Assembly (NCBI RefSeq): GCF_003248505.1
Contig: NZ_QFOA01000006.1
Coordinates: 65,278 to 129,277 of the forward strand
Length of the DNA stretch: 64,000 nt
Source: Sphingobium sp.
GTDB lineage: Bacteria; Pseudomonadota; Alphaproteobacteria; Sphingomonadales; Sphingomonadaceae
Direction: 5' to 3'
The translations under genes and the position numbers were made by a program. A model generated the notes under the pieces. It was not told the DNA's origin, made no database searches, and worked only from the letters and a program-made list of their open reading frames with translations. Numbering within the stretch: the stretch's first letter is position 1; each line of letters opens with the position of its first letter. This document shows positions 41,751 to 51,809 of this stretch, one piece after another.

Positions 41751-41772
41751 ACTGGCGCATGAGTGCGCCAGT
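41751..41772. repeat. 9-bp perfect hairpin enclosing the GGDEF start codon
   Basis: ACTGGCGCA (41751-41759) and TGCGCCAGT (41764-41772) pair perfectly, with loop TGAG. The ATG start (41759-41761) of the cyclase gene lies at the top of the stem and in the loop. The hairpin could hide the start codon, or serve as the terminator of the M2 gene 24 bases upstream. Confidence 0.65.
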
Positions 41773-42907
41773 CATCCTTCTTTCCCTTCTTTTTGGCACA
41801 GCCGTCGTCATGACGGTGGCGCTTGCCGTCGCGTGGCAGCATTTCGGGCGTCAACGGCACGTCCTGACATGGACGGCCTCTTATGCCGTCGGCGCGCTGC
41901 AATGGGTGGCCAATGCAGGCGGATTCTTTTTCAAGAGCCCGGGTTTCTTCATCCTGACCGGCATCGGCCTGATCGCCAGCGGATCGTTACTGGCGATCGG
42001 TGTACGGCAACGGTCGGGAAAGCCTTTGCGAATCGTCTTTTTCGCGGTTCCCGGCGTTGCGGTCATCGTGGCGATGGCTATCGCCATCGGCACCATCGGT
42101 AGCGGATTGTTGCAGGGGCTTATCATCCCCACCTATGTCGGCATCTTATTGACGGTCAGCGCCCTGTCGCTCCGGCCCAAAGATCGTTGTTTCACGCCGC
42201 CTGAACTGGCTTTCTTCGCCGCGCTAATGCTGTTTGCCGTGTTGCAGTTGACGCTGGCGGCGTCTTCGCTGCTGATTCGGGGGCCGGAGGACGGGAAATA
42301 CCTCTATCGTCTCATCTTCAGCATCCTGACGCCCACCGCCTATGTCGCGACGGCGGTCACCGGCGTGCTGCTGGTCGCGGGCGATCTGGCGCAACAACTG
42401 GGCCGCGAAATCCGGCACGATCCGCTGACGCAAGTGCTGAACCGGCGGGGGCTGGACGAAGCGGCGCAGCAGGCGATGGCGATGGCGTTGCGACACGGTC
42501 GCCCGTTGGCGCTCGTCGTGTGCGACCTTGACGGGTTCAAGGCGCTCAACGACGGCCATGGGCATATCGTGGGCGATCAAGCGCTCACCGCCTTTGCCCA
42601 ATTGCTGAGCAGTTCGGTCCGCCGCGGAGATGTCGTCGCGCGTCTGGGCGGGGACGAATTCGGGCTGTTGCTGATGGACACGCATGCCCACGCTGCCGCC
42701 GATGTGATGGAGCGCGTGCGGCTGGAAGTCGCCAACCTGTCGCTGGAGCAACTTTCCCAGCCGGGCTTGAGGGCAAGTTTCGGGGTCGCGGAACTCAGCC
42801 CATCCGATTCGACACTGGAAGACATGGTCGCACGCGCAGACACTGCGCTCTATGTGGCGAAGAACGGCGGCAGGGACCGCGTCGCCATCTGGCGCGCGGC
42901 CGCCTGA
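41759..42907 (+). CDS. Membrane-bound diguanylate cyclase (GGDEF)
   Basis: A 382-residue protein. Residues 1-210 hold about six hydrophobic segments forming a membrane sensor domain without a recognised name. The GGDEF domain spans about 220-380, with RLGGDEF at residues 295-301 and an intact product-inhibition I-site R288-x-x-D291 five residues earlier. It should make c-di-GMP at the inner membrane. ATG 41759 is chosen; a TTG at 41741 is in frame. No clear ribosome-binding site precedes the ATG, which sits in a perfect hairpin. Confidence 0.92.
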   Translation: MSAPVILLSLLFGTAVVMTVALAVAWQHFGRQRHVLTWTASYAVGALQWVANAGGFFFKSPGFFILTGIGLIASGSLLAIGVRQRSGKPLRIVFFAVPGVAVIVAMAIAIGTIGSGLLQGLIIPTYVGILLTVSALSLRPKDRCFTPPELAFFAALMLFAVLQLTLAASSLLIRGPEDGKYLYRLIFSILTPTAYVATAVTGVLLVAGDLAQQLGREIRHDPLTQVLNRRGLDEAAQQAMAMALRHGRPLALVVCDLDGFKALNDGHGHIVGDQALTAFAQLLSSSVRRGDVVARLGGDEFGLLLMDTHAHAAADVMERVRLEVANLSLEQLSQPGLRASFGVAELSPSDSTLEDMVARADTALYVAKNGGRDRVAIWRAAA

Positions 42908-42916
42908 TCCGCCCGC

Positions 42917-44371
42917 TTACCGGAACGGCGGCTCGTTGAAGGCGCGCAGCTTGCGACTGTGCAGCTTGGGCCCTTCCTGACGCAGCAGTTCGCACGCCAT
43001 CAAGCCGACACGCAGATGACCCGCGATCGCTTCCTCATAGAAACGGTTCGCCTGACCCGGCAACTTGAGCTCGCCGTGGATCGGTTTGTCCGACACGCAC
43101 AGCAACGTGCCGTAGGGCACGCGGAACCGATAGCCCTGCGCCGCGATGGTCGCCGATTCCATGTCGATCCCGACCGCGCGCGACAGGCTGAAGCGCAAGG
43201 CGGAACTGGAATAGCGCAGTTCCCAGTTGCGGTCGTCGGTGGTGACAACAGTGCCGGTACGCAGGCGGCGCTTGAAATCCTCCGGATCTCCGCTGCCCAG
43301 GATCGCTTCGGCGGCGTTCGCCATGGCAACCTGCACTTCGGCGATGGCGGGCACCGGGATTTCGGGCGGCAACATGTCGTCCAGCACCTTGTCGTCGCGC
43401 AGATAGGCGTGCGCGAGGACATAGTCGCCAATCCGCTGGCTGGGTCGCAGGCCGCCGCAATGGCCGATCATCAGCCATGCTTCGGGCCGCACGACCGCCA
43501 GATGGTCGCAGATGGTCTTTGCGTTGGACGGCCCGACGCCGATATTGACGAGGGTGATGCCGCTGCGGTCCGGGGCGACGAGGTGGTAGGCGGGCATCTG
43601 ATGCTTGCGCCAGGCACCTTCCGCGATGGCGCCGTGCGGGTCTGCGGTTTCCCGCGTGACATGCACGCCGCCTGCGCCCGACAGCGCGGTGAAGCGGCTC
43701 CCCTCGCGCTGCAACTCGCCACAGGCCCAGGCGACGAATTCATCGACATAGCGGTGATAGTTGGTGAAGAGAATGTAGCGCTGCACATGTTCGGGCGGCG
43801 TGCCGGTATAATGTTTGAGCCGCGCGAGCGAAAAATCGGTGCGCAACCCGTCGAACAGCGCCAGCGGGCGATCGCCGTTGGCGTCGGGGATAAACAAGCC
43901 GTCGGCGATCTCGTCACCGATTTCGGCCAGTTCGGTCGCGGGGAAATGGCGCGCGAGTTCGGTCGGCGGCGTACCGTCCAGCGCGCTGATGTCGAGGCCG
44001 TCGAGCACATAGGGGAAGGGGATTTGCTGCGTGCTGAGGCCCACATCGACCTCCACCCCATAATCGCGGACCAGAAGGTCGATCTGCTCGGCAAGATAAT
44101 CGCCGAACATGGCGGGCCGGGTGATCGTCGTCACATAGCGTCCCGGTTTCGACAGGCGCGCGAAGGAACGCCCCGGCGGCGGCGTATTGCCTTCGTCATG
44201 ATAGGTGATGCGCAGTTCGGGATAGCAGAAGCGGCGGTCGGTGCGTGCTTCGGGCGGCGGGATGCTGCCGTCGCGGGCGTAGAGGCGCATCGCGTCCCGG
44301 AGCGTTTCGATAGAAGTCTGGTAGATGCGGTCAAGTTGCGCGACCGCGGCGCTGCCGATGCTTTGTGTCAT
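42917..44371 (-). CDS. amn: AMP nucleosidase
   Basis: A 484-residue cytoplasmic enzyme that splits AMP into adenine and ribose-5-phosphate. The N-terminal Amn-specific domain (about residues 10-190) includes FARLSKPGRYVTTITRPA. The C-terminal nucleoside phosphorylase-like domain has NIGVGPSNAKTICDHLA, MIGHCGGLRPSQRIGDYVL and AVGIDMESATIAAQGY with the Glu that binds ribose. Length fits the family. It converges on the GGDEF gene with a 9-base gap, and is separated from the upstream peroxiredoxin by a hairpin. Confidence 0.94.
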   Translation of the reverse strand: MTQSIGSAAVAQLDRIYQTSIETLRDAMRLYARDGSIPPPEARTDRRFCYPELRITYHDEGNTPPPGRSFARLSKPGRYVTTITRPAMFGDYLAEQIDLLVRDYGVEVDVGLSTQQIPFPYVLDGLDISALDGTPPTELARHFPATELAEIGDEIADGLFIPDANGDRPLALFDGLRTDFSLARLKHYTGTPPEHVQRYILFTNYHRYVDEFVAWACGELQREGSRFTALSGAGGVHVTRETADPHGAIAEGAWRKHQMPAYHLVAPDRSGITLVNIGVGPSNAKTICDHLAVVRPEAWLMIGHCGGLRPSQRIGDYVLAHAYLRDDKVLDDMLPPEIPVPAIAEVQVAMANAAEAILGSGDPEDFKRRLRTGTVVTTDDRNWELRYSSSALRFSLSRAVGIDMESATIAAQGYRFRVPYGTLLCVSDKPIHGELKLPGQANRFYEEAIAGHLRVGLMACELLRQEGPKLHSRKLRAFNEPPFR

Positions 44372-44414
44372 CGCCTCCTGCTACCGCCTTTGGATGACGG
44401 AAGGAAGACGGGAA

Positions 44415-44446
44415 CGACGCGCCGGCGCAGGATGGCCGGCACGTCG
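44415..44446 (-). terminator. Hairpin between peroxiredoxin and amn
   Basis: CGACG and GCCGGC (44415-44426) pair with GCCGGC and CGTCG (44435-44446), with one mismatch and an 8-base loop. It lies 8 bases past the peroxiredoxin stop and 44 bases before the amn start. No T-run follows. Confidence 0.5.
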
Positions 44447-44454
44447 CTTGGAAA

Positions 44455-44937
44455 TCAGAGCTGGCTGAGCAGATGCTCGGCAGACGACACCTTGAAATCG
44501 CCCGGTTCCTCGACATTCACCTGCTCGACGACGCCGTCCTTGACCAGCAGGGAAAAACGCTGGCCGCGCGTGCCCATGCCGAACTTGCTGCCGTCCATGG
44601 TGAGGCCCACGGCCTTGGCGAAATCGGCGTTGCCGTCGGCCAGCATGGTCACGGTGTCATCCGCGCCCGCTTGCTTGCCCCATGCGCCCATAACGAACGC
44701 ATCGTTGACGGCGGTGCAGGCGATGGCGTCGACGCCCTTGGCTTTCAGTTCGTCGGCCTTTTCGATGAAGCCGGGCAGATGCTTGGCCGAGCAGGTCGGC
44801 GTGAATGCGCCGGGGACGGAGAAGATCGCGACCGTCTTGCCCTTGAAAAAATCGTCGGACGAAATGGTTTCGGGGCCGTGATCGGTCATGGTGGCGAAGG
44901 ACGTGCTGGGAAGCTTGTCGCCTTTGGAAATCGTCAT
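44455..44937 (-). CDS. Prx5-type peroxiredoxin
   Basis: A 160-residue thiol peroxidase of the Prx5 group, reducing hydrogen peroxide and organic peroxides. The peroxidatic Cys49 is in VPGAFTPTCSAKHLP. KADELKAKGVDAIACTAVND contains another Cys that may resolve it. GMGTRGQRFSLLVKDG with Arg is typical. The reductant is probably glutathione/glutaredoxin or thioredoxin. ATG 44937 (MTISKGDK) is chosen with GGAG 10 bases upstream. Divergent from yqgE. Confidence 0.94.
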   Translation of the reverse strand: MTISKGDKLPSTSFATMTDHGPETISSDDFFKGKTVAIFSVPGAFTPTCSAKHLPGFIEKADELKAKGVDAIACTAVNDAFVMGAWGKQAGADDTVTMLADGNADFAKAVGLTMDGSKFGMGTRGQRFSLLVKDGVVEQVNVEEPGDFKVSSAEHLLSQL

Positions 44938-45077
44938 GCTTGGGACTCCTGCCTGTGGAGGGCGGGAGGTCGGGCCTCGATGGGGCGATGTCAAGGCACC
45001 CCGCTAATTACTCGCGCCGCCTTGCCCACCCCCTGCCGCGTCCTTGGCAAGGGCGAGCGGACGTCTATATTCGACAC

Positions 45078-45638
45078 ATGACAGCAGCGCGATTTTACGG
45101 CGGACATTTCCTGCTCGCCCTCCCCGGCATGGCCGACACCCGGTTCGACCACTCCGTCATCGCGCTTTGCGTTCACGACGAAAACGGCGCATTGGGCATC
45201 GCGGTCGGTGAGGAAATGGAGGGCATGCGCCTGCCGGACCTACTCGACAGTTTCGATATCGACGGCAGCCTGGTTCCCGACGTTCCGGTCCTGCGCGGCG
45301 GCCCGGTTGAGCCGCGACGGGGTTTCGTGCTCCATTCTCTCGATTGGGGCGGGCAGGACATGGTCGATGTCGGCGGACTGTGGGGCCTGTCCGGATCGCT
45401 AGATATTCTCAAAGCCATCGCCGAGGGTCGCGGGCCGAGCCGGTATCTGATCGCACTCGGCTACGCCGGCTGGGGCGCGGGTCAGCTGGAACAGGAGATG
45501 TCGGGGGAAAGCTGGTTCCTGGCCGATGGCGATCCCGATCTGCTGTTCGAAGCGCCGTCGCGCGGCAAATGGGCGCAGGCATTTGCCGCATCGGGCGTCG
45601 ACGCGTCCCATCTGGTGTCCGGCGCCGGTTCTGCCTGA
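45078..45638 (+). CDS. yqgE: YqgE/AlgH family protein (UPF0301)
   Basis: A 186-residue cytoplasmic protein of UPF0301. It begins with the typical YGGHFLLALPGMADTRFDHSVI and has GIAVGEE, VLRGGPVEPRRGFVLH and LIALGYAGWGAGQLEQEM, all near-invariant in the family. Its biochemical role is not settled; AlgH was linked to alginate regulation in Pseudomonas. ATG 45078 is supported by conservation at this point. The ahcY operator begins only 9 bases after its stop codon. Confidence 0.92.
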   Translation: MTAARFYGGHFLLALPGMADTRFDHSVIALCVHDENGALGIAVGEEMEGMRLPDLLDSFDIDGSLVPDVPVLRGGPVEPRRGFVLHSLDWGGQDMVDVGGLWGLSGSLDILKAIAEGRGPSRYLIALGYAGWGAGQLEQEMSGESWFLADGDPDLLFEAPSRGKWAQAFAASGVDASHLVSGAGSA

Positions 45639-45667
45639 CAGGTGACATAAAGGAAACTTTATATAGG
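45635..45667 (+). promoter_or_regulatory. ahcY promoter with SahR-type operator
   Basis: The perfect inverted repeat ATAAAG-GAAA-CTTTAT (45647-45662) matches the pattern of sites bound by SahR, the ArsR-family regulator that senses S-adenosylhomocysteine and controls ahcY in many Proteobacteria. A -35-like CTGACA (45635-45640) and the AT-rich TTTATA (45658-45663), 17 bases apart, flank and overlap it. No regulator gene is in the window. Confidence 0.65.
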
Positions 45668-45670
45668 TTG

Positions 45671-45735
45671 CCAGCGGACGAAGCGCTTGGTAAAGCCGCC
45701 GCCATCCTCTGCCTTGCGCCCGATGGCCCCGGCGG
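45671..45735 (+). other. Two-hairpin leader of ahcY
   Basis: After the operator, the leader can fold CCAGCG/CGCTTGG (45671-45690, one bulge) and then CCGCC-GCCATC (45696-45706) with GATGGC-CCC-GGCGG (45722-45735). I do not recognise the conserved bases of a SAH or SAM riboswitch, so this is listed only as possible structure. Confidence 0.3.
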
Positions 45736-45764
45736 ATCAATCTAGACGAAACGGAGACACGCAC

Positions 45765-47183
<1,419 letters not shown>

Positions 47184-47194
47184 GCGAGGCGAAG

Positions 47195-47222
47195 AGGGCG
47201 GGGAGCGATCTCCGCCCTTTTT
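47195..47222 (+). terminator. Intrinsic terminator of ahcY
   Basis: AGGGCGGGGA (47195-47204) pairs with TCTCCGCCCT (47209-47218) with one G-T pair and loop GCGA, running into TTTTTCTTT. It begins 11 bases after the stop codon. Confidence 0.85.
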
Positions 47223-47319
47223 CTTTGCGTCCCGCCTTTCCGATGGAAACGATCTGCGTTAGGCCCGGTCGGACGATGATGATTGACCAGCAGGCGCAAC
47301 GCGGAGGGAAGCGAACGGT

Positions 47320-49668
47320 ATGACGTCGCTGTCGCCCTATGCCGCGATCATATTGGGCGTCGTCATGGCGCTGTGGCTGGGCGCGGCAGTGTGGGCGCTG
47401 GCGGTCGGTCGGCGAATGCGGCAGGACGGGACGCAGGCGCAGGGCAAGCTGGAACGGCTCGCAACCCTGCTCGCCTCCGCGCCCGCGGCGCCGATCATCG
47501 TGCATCCCGACGGGCGGCTCGAAGCGGCGGATCGGCTGGCCAAATGGCTGGGCAAGGCGCGCGTGCCCCATTTTGCATCGGAATTGACCGCGCCCGACGG
47601 CGGCCTCGAACCGGAGGATGCAGCGGCGCTGGCGACAGAAATCGCGTCGGCCCAGCGTGCGGGCAAGAGCTTTTCGCTGGCCGTGCGCGGCTTGGGATCC
47701 TCACGTTTGCTGTTGGTTCGCGGCGCGCCCGCAGGGCCGGGCCTCGCGTCGAGCGGCGGCGTCGTCCTCTGGGTGTTCGATGCGACCGACAGCCAAGCCG
47801 AAATCCAGTCGCTCAAAGGCCATGTCGAGCAATTGCGCGAAGCGCTGGAGGCGCTTGCCGGACTGGTGGAGGCCGCACCTTTCCCGATGTGGCACCGCAC
47901 GGCGGATTTCCGTCTGAGCCTCGTCAACAGCGCCTATGTGCGCGCGGTCGACGGCGCGAATGCGGCGGAGGTGATCGCCAACGGCATCGAACTGGTCGAA
48001 GTGGCGGGCGGGGTGACGCCGCAGGCGGCGGCGGCGCAGGCCGTGGCGGAGGACCAACCGATCGACCGGATGGTGCCTGCGACGATAGACGGCGAACGGC
48101 GCACCATGCGGGTCGTGGATGTGCCGTTGGGGGCCGCGGGGGTTGCGGGCTACGCCGTCGACCAGCACGACCTCGAACAGGCGCGAGTCGAACATCGGCG
48201 GCTGGAAATCGCGCAGCGCGACCTGCTCGACCGCCTTTCCGCCGGCGTAGCGCGGTTCGGCCCGGACCGGGCGCTTCGCTTCTGGAACCAGCCATTCATC
48301 AGCCTGTTCGGCCTGCGGCAGGAAGCGCTGACCGACGCACCCCTGTTCGAACGCGTGCTGGACCAGATGCGCGACGCCCGGCGCATCCCCGAACATCGAG
48401 ACTTTCCGGCGTGGCGCGCGGAGAGGCGCAACTGGTTCCTTTCGCCCGACGCGCAGGAGGAGAACTGGCTGCTCCAGGACGGAACGCACCTGCGTATCTA
48501 CGCCCAGCCGCTGCCCGATGGCGGGCTTCTGCTGATATTCGAGGATCGCACCGAGCAGGTGCAATTGTCCAGCGCGCGCGACACCCTGCTGCGCGTGCGG
48601 ACCGCGACATTCGATACCCTGTTCGAATCGATCGGCGTCTTTTCAGCGGACGGTCGGCTGCAGATGTGGAACAGCCGGTTCCTCAGCGTATGGGGCGCGC
48701 CCGAGGAATTGCTGGCGTCGCACCCGCGCATCGACGATCTTATGCGCGCGGTGCAGGCGAAGCTCGCCAAGCCACAGCAGTCCACGCTGGTGCGCGAACT
48801 GGTGCGCGCCGCGACGGTCGAACGCAAGCAGCGGGGCGGCCATGTGGGTTTCGCGGACGGACGCATCTTCGAATTCGCCGCCATTCCGCTGCCCGACGGC
48901 AATGCGCTATTTACGATGCTGGACGTGACAGACAGCCGCCGCGTCGAGCAGATGCTACGCGACCGCAACGAAGCGTTGGAGCAGGCCGATCAGGTCAAGA
49001 CCGCCTTCGTCACGAACATGAGTTACGAACTGCGCACGCCGCTTACGACCATATCGGGGTTCGCGGAGATGATGAGCGCGGGCTATGCCGGGGCGCTGAG
49101 CGATTCGGCAAAGGATTATGTCGACGGCATCCTGCAAAGCACGGCGCGTCTGTCCTCGCTGATCGACAATGTGCTCGACCTGACACAGGGCGAGGTCGGC
49201 ACGCTGCCGGTGGAGCGTGCGCCGGTCGACCTGACGAAGGTGGCGCGGACGTGCGTGGAGCGCCACTTGCCCGAAGCGACGGCCAAGGGCGTCCACATCG
49301 CAGTCACACTGAAGGACAGTCTGGGGGCTGTGCAGGGCGACGCGCGGCGCATCGGGCAGGCGATCGACCAGCTTCTGGAGAACGCGATCCGCTATTGCGG
49401 GCAGGGCGCGCGCATCCTGCTGCACGGCGACGGGGGGAGCGAGGCGGCGCGGATCGTCGTGTCCGACAATGGCCCCGGCATTCCCCCGGCACGGCAGAAA
49501 GCGTTGTTCGATGGCGCCGCCCGCGCCGATCAGGCGCGAAACGGCGGCAAGCCAGGCATCGGCCTGCCACTGGCCCGAAAACTGATCGAGGCCCATGGAG
49601 GAACGCTCGACCTCGTATCGCAAACGGGGCAGGGGACGATGGCGACCATCGCGTTGCCGCGTGGCTGA
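47320..49668 (+). CDS. divL: DivL-type atypical kinase (Tyr in place of His)
   Basis: A 782-residue membrane sensor protein. A single hydrophobic segment (about 9-29) is followed by a long PAS-like region, a dimerisation domain (about 555-620) and a HATPase_c domain with DNGPGIPPARQK and KPGIGLPLARKLIEAHGG. In the H-box the expected His is Tyr569 (TNMSYELRTPLTTISGF). This is the hallmark of Caulobacter DivL, which regulates CckA and so CtrA at the cell pole rather than acting as a normal kinase. Gene order (tsaE, amgK, murU, addB, addA downstream) also fits. The start has GGAGGG 13 bases upstream. Confidence 0.9.
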   Translation: MTSLSPYAAIILGVVMALWLGAAVWALAVGRRMRQDGTQAQGKLERLATLLASAPAAPIIVHPDGRLEAADRLAKWLGKARVPHFASELTAPDGGLEPEDAAALATEIASAQRAGKSFSLAVRGLGSSRLLLVRGAPAGPGLASSGGVVLWVFDATDSQAEIQSLKGHVEQLREALEALAGLVEAAPFPMWHRTADFRLSLVNSAYVRAVDGANAAEVIANGIELVEVAGGVTPQAAAAQAVAEDQPIDRMVPATIDGERRTMRVVDVPLGAAGVAGYAVDQHDLEQARVEHRRLEIAQRDLLDRLSAGVARFGPDRALRFWNQPFISLFGLRQEALTDAPLFERVLDQMRDARRIPEHRDFPAWRAERRNWFLSPDAQEENWLLQDGTHLRIYAQPLPDGGLLLIFEDRTEQVQLSSARDTLLRVRTATFDTLFESIGVFSADGRLQMWNSRFLSVWGAPEELLASHPRIDDLMRAVQAKLAKPQQSTLVRELVRAATVERKQRGGHVGFADGRIFEFAAIPLPDGNALFTMLDVTDSRRVEQMLRDRNEALEQADQVKTAFVTNMSYELRTPLTTISGFAEMMSAGYAGALSDSAKDYVDGILQSTARLSSLIDNVLDLTQGEVGTLPVERAPVDLTKVARTCVERHLPEATAKGVHIAVTLKDSLGAVQGDARRIGQAIDQLLENAIRYCGQGARILLHGDGGSEAARIVVSDNGPGIPPARQKALFDGAARADQARNGGKPGIGLPLARKLIEAHGGTLDLVSQTGQGTMATIALPRG

Positions 49669-50119
49669 TCGCAGCCTGACCGTCGAGGGCGAAGAGGCGA
49701 TGCTGGCGCTGGGCGCGCGGATCGCGACGCAGGCGCGGATCGGCGATGTGGTGGCGCTCTATGGCGGCCTTGGCGCTGGTAAGACGACCGTCGCACGCGG
49801 CATTCTGGCGGCGTTGGGGCTGGAAGGCGAAGCGCCCAGTCCGAGCTTCGCCATCGTCCAGCCTTACGATGTTCCGGAAGTGCGGTTGCCGGTCGCGCAT
49901 GTCGACCTCTATCGTCTGGAAGATGCGGAGGATGCGGCAGAACTGGCGCTGGGCGATTATCTGATGGACAGCCTGCTCATCGTCGAATGGCCCGAGCGGC
50001 TGGGCGATGCGCTCTGGCCGCACAGCCTGCGGCTTACCATCGACACGCTGGAGGACGGCGCGCGGCGCTTGACAGCGGACGTGCCGGACGCTTGGACGGA
50101 GCGATGGCCCCAGATATGA
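49661..50119 (+). CDS. tsaE: tRNA t6A37 biosynthesis ATPase TsaE
   Basis: A 152-residue P-loop ATPase of the t6A tRNA modification complex with TsaB and TsaD. Walker A is GGLGAGKTT (residues 35-43). PSPSFAIVQPYD and HVDLYRLEDAEDAAELALGDYL are family blocks, and LLIVEWPERLGD follows. GTG 49661 is chosen; it overlaps the divL end by 8 bases and gives the conserved N-terminus, while an upstream ATG reads the divL shadow. The stop overlaps amgK (ATGA). Confidence 0.94.
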   Translation: MADRSLTVEGEEAMLALGARIATQARIGDVVALYGGLGAGKTTVARGILAALGLEGEAPSPSFAIVQPYDVPEVRLPVAHVDLYRLEDAEDAAELALGDYLMDSLLIVEWPERLGDALWPHSLRLTIDTLEDGARRLTADVPDAWTERWPQI

Positions 50120-51102
50120 TCCCGCCCGCAGCCGCGCCCGCTTTCCTCACCGATGCGGGATGGGGAGGCGCGGCCATCGCTCCGCTGGCGGGCGACGCGT
50201 CTTTCCGGCGCTATTTCCGGGTCGCGGATGGCGACCGCCGGGCGGTACTGATGGATGCGCCGCCGCCCCATGAAGATCCGCGCCCGTTCATTGCCATCGC
50301 CGAGCAGCTATTGGCGAACGGCTTTGCCGCGCCCCGCATCTTTGCCCGCGACCTCGACCGAGGGCTGGTCCTGATCGAAGATTTCGGCGACTTGCGGATC
50401 AAGGAGCATCTCGACGCCGCGCCCGACGCGGAACTGGCTACCTATCGCCGGGCGGTGGACCTGCTGGCCGGTCTGCATCGCCTGCCTGCGGCCGAAGTGC
50501 CCCCTTACGATCGCGCCGTCTATCGGCGGGAGGCGGGGCTTTTTACCGAATGGTTCTGCCCCGCGGCGGGGATCGCAGTGGATGCGGACGCCTATGTCGC
50601 GGCATGGGACGCGGTGCTTCCTCTGGTCGAGCGGTCGGCCAGCCCGGCGGTGACGGTGCTGCGCGACTATCATGCTGAAAATATCATGCTGATTGGCGGG
50701 GATGCGCCGCACGGCCTTGGCCTGCTGGATTTTCAGGACGCGCTGGCGGGCCATCCCGCTTATGATCTGGTGTCGCTGCTGCAGGACGCGCGGCGCGACG
50801 TGCCGGTCGCGGTCGAGACGGCGATGCTGGATCATTATCGATCGGTCGCCTCTCCCCCCGACGATTTCGATGCGGCCTACGCCGTGCTGGGCGCGCAGCG
50901 TAATGCCAAGATCATCGGCATTTTCACAAGGCTGTGGAAACGGGACGGGAAGGCGCGCTACCTGTCCTTCCTGCCGCGCATGTGGGCGCTGCTGGAGCGG
51001 GATCTGGCACATCCGGCGCTTGGGCCTGTGGCGGACTGGTTTGCGGCAAACGTTCCGGCCGACAGGCGACATAATGCGCTGGCCGGGTTTGCTGCGGCAT
51101 GA
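50116..51102 (+). CDS. amgK: N-acetylmuramate/N-acetylglucosamine 1-kinase AmgK
   Basis: A 328-residue sugar kinase of the aminoglycoside phosphotransferase fold. The N-lobe shows APLAGDASFRRYFRV. The catalytic loop is LRDYHAENIML (D-x-H-x-x-N), and the metal-binding Asp is in LGLLDFQDALAGHPAYD. With MurU directly downstream this is the AmgK-MurU pair, which recycles MurNAc to UDP-MurNAc without MurA. ATG 50116 overlaps the tsaE stop (ATGA); ATG 50104 is possible. The stop overlaps murU in the same way. Confidence 0.9.
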   Translation: MIPPAAAPAFLTDAGWGGAAIAPLAGDASFRRYFRVADGDRRAVLMDAPPPHEDPRPFIAIAEQLLANGFAAPRIFARDLDRGLVLIEDFGDLRIKEHLDAAPDAELATYRRAVDLLAGLHRLPAAEVPPYDRAVYRREAGLFTEWFCPAAGIAVDADAYVAAWDAVLPLVERSASPAVTVLRDYHAENIMLIGGDAPHGLGLLDFQDALAGHPAYDLVSLLQDARRDVPVAVETAMLDHYRSVASPPDDFDAAYAVLGAQRNAKIIGIFTRLWKRDGKARYLSFLPRMWALLERDLAHPALGPVADWFAANVPADRRHNALAGFAAA

Positions 51103-51809
51103 TCGATACGGCGATGCTGATGGCCGCAGGGCTGGGCAAGCGGATGCGCCCTTTGACAGCAACGCGGCCCAAACCGCTGGTAAAGGTCGCGGGAAAGCCG
51201 TTGATGGATCATGCGCTCGACCGGCTGGAAGCGGGCGGCGTTAGCAAGGTGGTGGTCAACGTCCATTACCTTGCCGACACGGTCGAAGCGCATCTGAAGG
51301 CGCGACGATGCGCGACCGTATTCGCCGTATCGGACGAGCGGGGCAAGCTGTTGGAAACGGGTGGCGGCCTTATGAAGGCAAGGCCGCTGCTGGGCGACCG
51401 GCCATTCTTCTGTGCGAACAGCGACAATCTGTGGATTGACGGCCCGCAGGAAACGTTGGGCGCGATGCAGCGGGTCTGGGACCCCGAACGGATGGACGCA
51501 TTGTTGCTGTTGGTGCCGCTGGCGCGGGCGACGTGCCATTCGGGACCGGGCGATTTCCATATGGATGCGATGGGCCGCCTGACCCGGCGCAAGACGGCGC
51601 ATGTTGCGCCCTTCGTCTTCACCGGCGTTCAAATCCTGTCGCCGACCCTGCTCACCGATCCGCCAGGCGATGTTTTTTCCACGAATGTCTTCTGGAACCG
51701 CGCAATCGAGGCCAGGCGGCTCTATGGCATGTCGCATCAGGGGCTGTGGTTCGACGTGGGGACGCCGGGAGCGATCCCGGTGGTGGAATCGATGATCGCC
51801 CATGGGTGA
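51099..51809 (+). CDS. murU: N-acetylmuramate-1-phosphate uridylyltransferase MurU
   Basis: A 236-residue nucleotidyltransferase. The signature AAGLGKRMRPLTATRPKPLVKV binds the nucleotide, FFCANSDNLWIDG holds a metal-binding Asp, and GLWFDVGTPGAI closes the active site. It would make UDP-MurNAc from MurNAc-1-phosphate supplied by AmgK, a route that bypasses fosfomycin-sensitive MurA. The pairing with amgK supports the substrate. Its end overlaps addB by 8 bases. Confidence 0.88.
   Translation: MIDTAMLMAAGLGKRMRPLTATRPKPLVKVAGKPLMDHALDRLEAGGVSKVVVNVHYLADTVEAHLKARRCATVFAVSDERGKLLETGGGLMKARPLLGDRPFFCANSDNLWIDGPQETLGAMQRVWDPERMDALLLLVPLARATCHSGPGDFHMDAMGRLTRRKTAHVAPFVFTGVQILSPTLLTDPPGDVFSTNVFWNRAIEARRLYGMSHQGLWFDVGTPGAIPVVESMIAHG

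Noticed and set aside
45661..45764. SAH or SAM riboswitch before ahcY
   Set aside because: The leader folds into hairpins, but I could not match the conserved core of SAH, SAM-II or SAM/SAH riboswitches. The upstream SahR-like operator explains control better.
47283..49679. A 798-codon + frame overlapping divL
   Set aside because: It lies one frame away from divL, is Arg/Gly/Ala-rich and has no motifs; divL carries the kinase domains.
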